A stretch of 64,000 nucleotides of DNA from Hyphomicrobiales bacterium (GTDB lineage Bacteria > Pseudomonadota > Alphaproteobacteria > Rhizobiales > Beijerinckiaceae): the NCBI GenBank assembly GCA_027483895.1, contig JAIXTP010000009.1, positions 1 through 64,000 on the forward strand. Direction: 5' to 3'. The notes beneath the pieces were generated by a model. That model made no database searches, had not been told where the DNA came from, and worked only from the letters and a program-made list of their open reading frames with translations. The translations under genes and the position numbers were made by a program. Below are positions 63,621 to 64,000 of the stretch, piece by piece. Position 1 is the first letter of the stretch. Every line of letters begins with the position of its first letter.

Positions 63621-64000
63621 TTATTCGCCGGTGATGCTCGCCTTGGCGCGGGCCCACCAACCGCCGCGCTTCGGGCGATCCTCGGCGGGAGCGCCGATCA
63701 CGACCGGTTCCGTCGCGACGACGGGTTCGGGCGCGGGCGGCTCGACGGCGGCCTTCGCCTCTTCCGGCGCAGGAGCCGCAACCGCCTCGACGGCAGGGGT
63801 CTCGACGACGGGCTCGGCCTTCTTGCGCGTCCGGCGCGGCTTGGCCGCCGGAGCGGCCTCCGCGGCGGGAGCGGGTTCGGGAGCGGCGACGACCTGTTCC
63901 GCCGCAGGCGCCTCGACCGCAGCATCGGCCGCAACGGCCTTCTTGCGGGTCCGGCGCGGCTTCGGCGCAGCTTCGGCCGCGGCGGCTTCTTCCACGGGCG
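63621..64000 (-). CDS. C-terminus of an Ala/Pro/Lys-rich protein, probably RNase E (partial)
   Basis: The frame stays open to the right edge. About 126 residues are visible: two repeats of KPRRTRKKA separated by Ala/Pro/Glu-rich linkers, then PKRGGWWARAKASITGE at the end. Basic RRTR-type blocks in an acidic disordered tail with an RRGWW-like terminus are typical of alphaproteobacterial RNase E, whose catalytic half would lie beyond the edge. A TolA- or histone-like protein is the alternative. Confidence 0.5.
   Translation of the reverse strand, partial: PVEEAAAAEAAPKPRRTRKKAVAADAAVEAPAAEQVVAAPEPAPAAEAAPAAKPRRTRKKAEPVVETPAVEAVAAPAPEEAKAAVEPPAPEPVVATEPVVIGAPAEDRPKRGGWWARAKASITGE

Noticed and set aside
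1-64000. CRISPR arrays, insertion sequences, prophage or toxin-antitoxin modules
   Set aside because: No regularly spaced repeats, transposase or integrase motifs, or paired small toxin/antitoxin frames were found; the window is mainly core genome.

Overview
The window is a GC-rich housekeeping stretch of an alphaproteobacterial chromosome, almost certainly from the Hyphomicrobiales (Rhizobiales). The evidence is gene content and order: secY followed directly by adk, no rpsD between rpsK and rpoA, an S2 protein with a long C-terminal extension, a frr-uppS-cdsA-dxr-rseP-bamA-lpxD-fabZ-lpxA-lpxI-lpxB series, LpxI rather than LpxH, an EipB-type envelope protein, a DUF1489 protein, a short phasin and propionyl-CoA carboxylase. 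I cannot name the genus. I saw no insertion sequence, prophage, CRISPR array or antibiotic-resistance gene.

Layout. 1-7515: the end of the S10 operon, the spc operon, secY and adk (rpsC fragment to adk), broken by a strong terminator after rplO. 7561-8580: a gene-poor gap with one small DUF1871-like gene on the minus strand, a perfect 16-bp palindrome, a possible 30-residue ORF ending at a terminator, and the start of the alpha operon. 8581-11158: rpsM, rpsK, rpoA and rplQ, separated by unusually long spacers rich in hairpins. 11228-32030: mixed metabolic genes, including propionyl-CoA carboxylase (pccB, pccA), isovaleryl-CoA dehydrogenase and methylcrotonyl-CoA carboxylase (mccB, mccA) for odd-chain and leucine catabolism, lipoyl synthesis (lipB), tRNA-Leu(GAG), the Mg2+ channel MgtE, several poorly characterised proteins and a vWA/J-domain pair. 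32063-43673: a penicillin-binding-type carboxypeptidase with a SPOR domain, phasin, clpS-clpA, azlC-azlD, a BenE-type permease, a HIT protein, a GNAT/DUF482 protein, RidA, GDPD and EipB. 43838-58276: rpsB-tsf, then pyrH-frr and the undecaprenyl, phospholipid, isoprenoid, outer-membrane assembly and lipid A genes, mostly with overlapping stop and start codons. 58345-63563: gltA, gltX and comEC. 63621-64000: the C-terminus of a repetitive Ala/Pro/Lys protein, probably RNase E, cut by the window edge.

How they work together. Two biotin-dependent carboxylase pairs and an acyl-CoA dehydrogenase feed branched-chain and odd-chain carbon into the TCA cycle, where citrate synthase also lies. The phasin points to polyhydroxyalkanoate storage. 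The envelope cluster links prenyl carrier (uppS, dxr), CDP-diacylglycerol (cdsA), site-2 proteolysis (rseP), beta-barrel insertion (bamA) and lipid A synthesis.

No clear new multi-gene system is visible. The best leads are regulatory or small: clusters of RNA hairpins in ribosomal-protein spacers, an rpsB leader that can mask its own ribosome binding site, twin TGC-N3-GCA palindromes on the phasin promoter, a probable leaderless 57-residue membrane protein after clpA, a Cys-less peroxiredoxin fold fused to a 2-oxoglutarate/Fe(II) oxygenase, and a vWA protein paired with a Tim14-like J protein.
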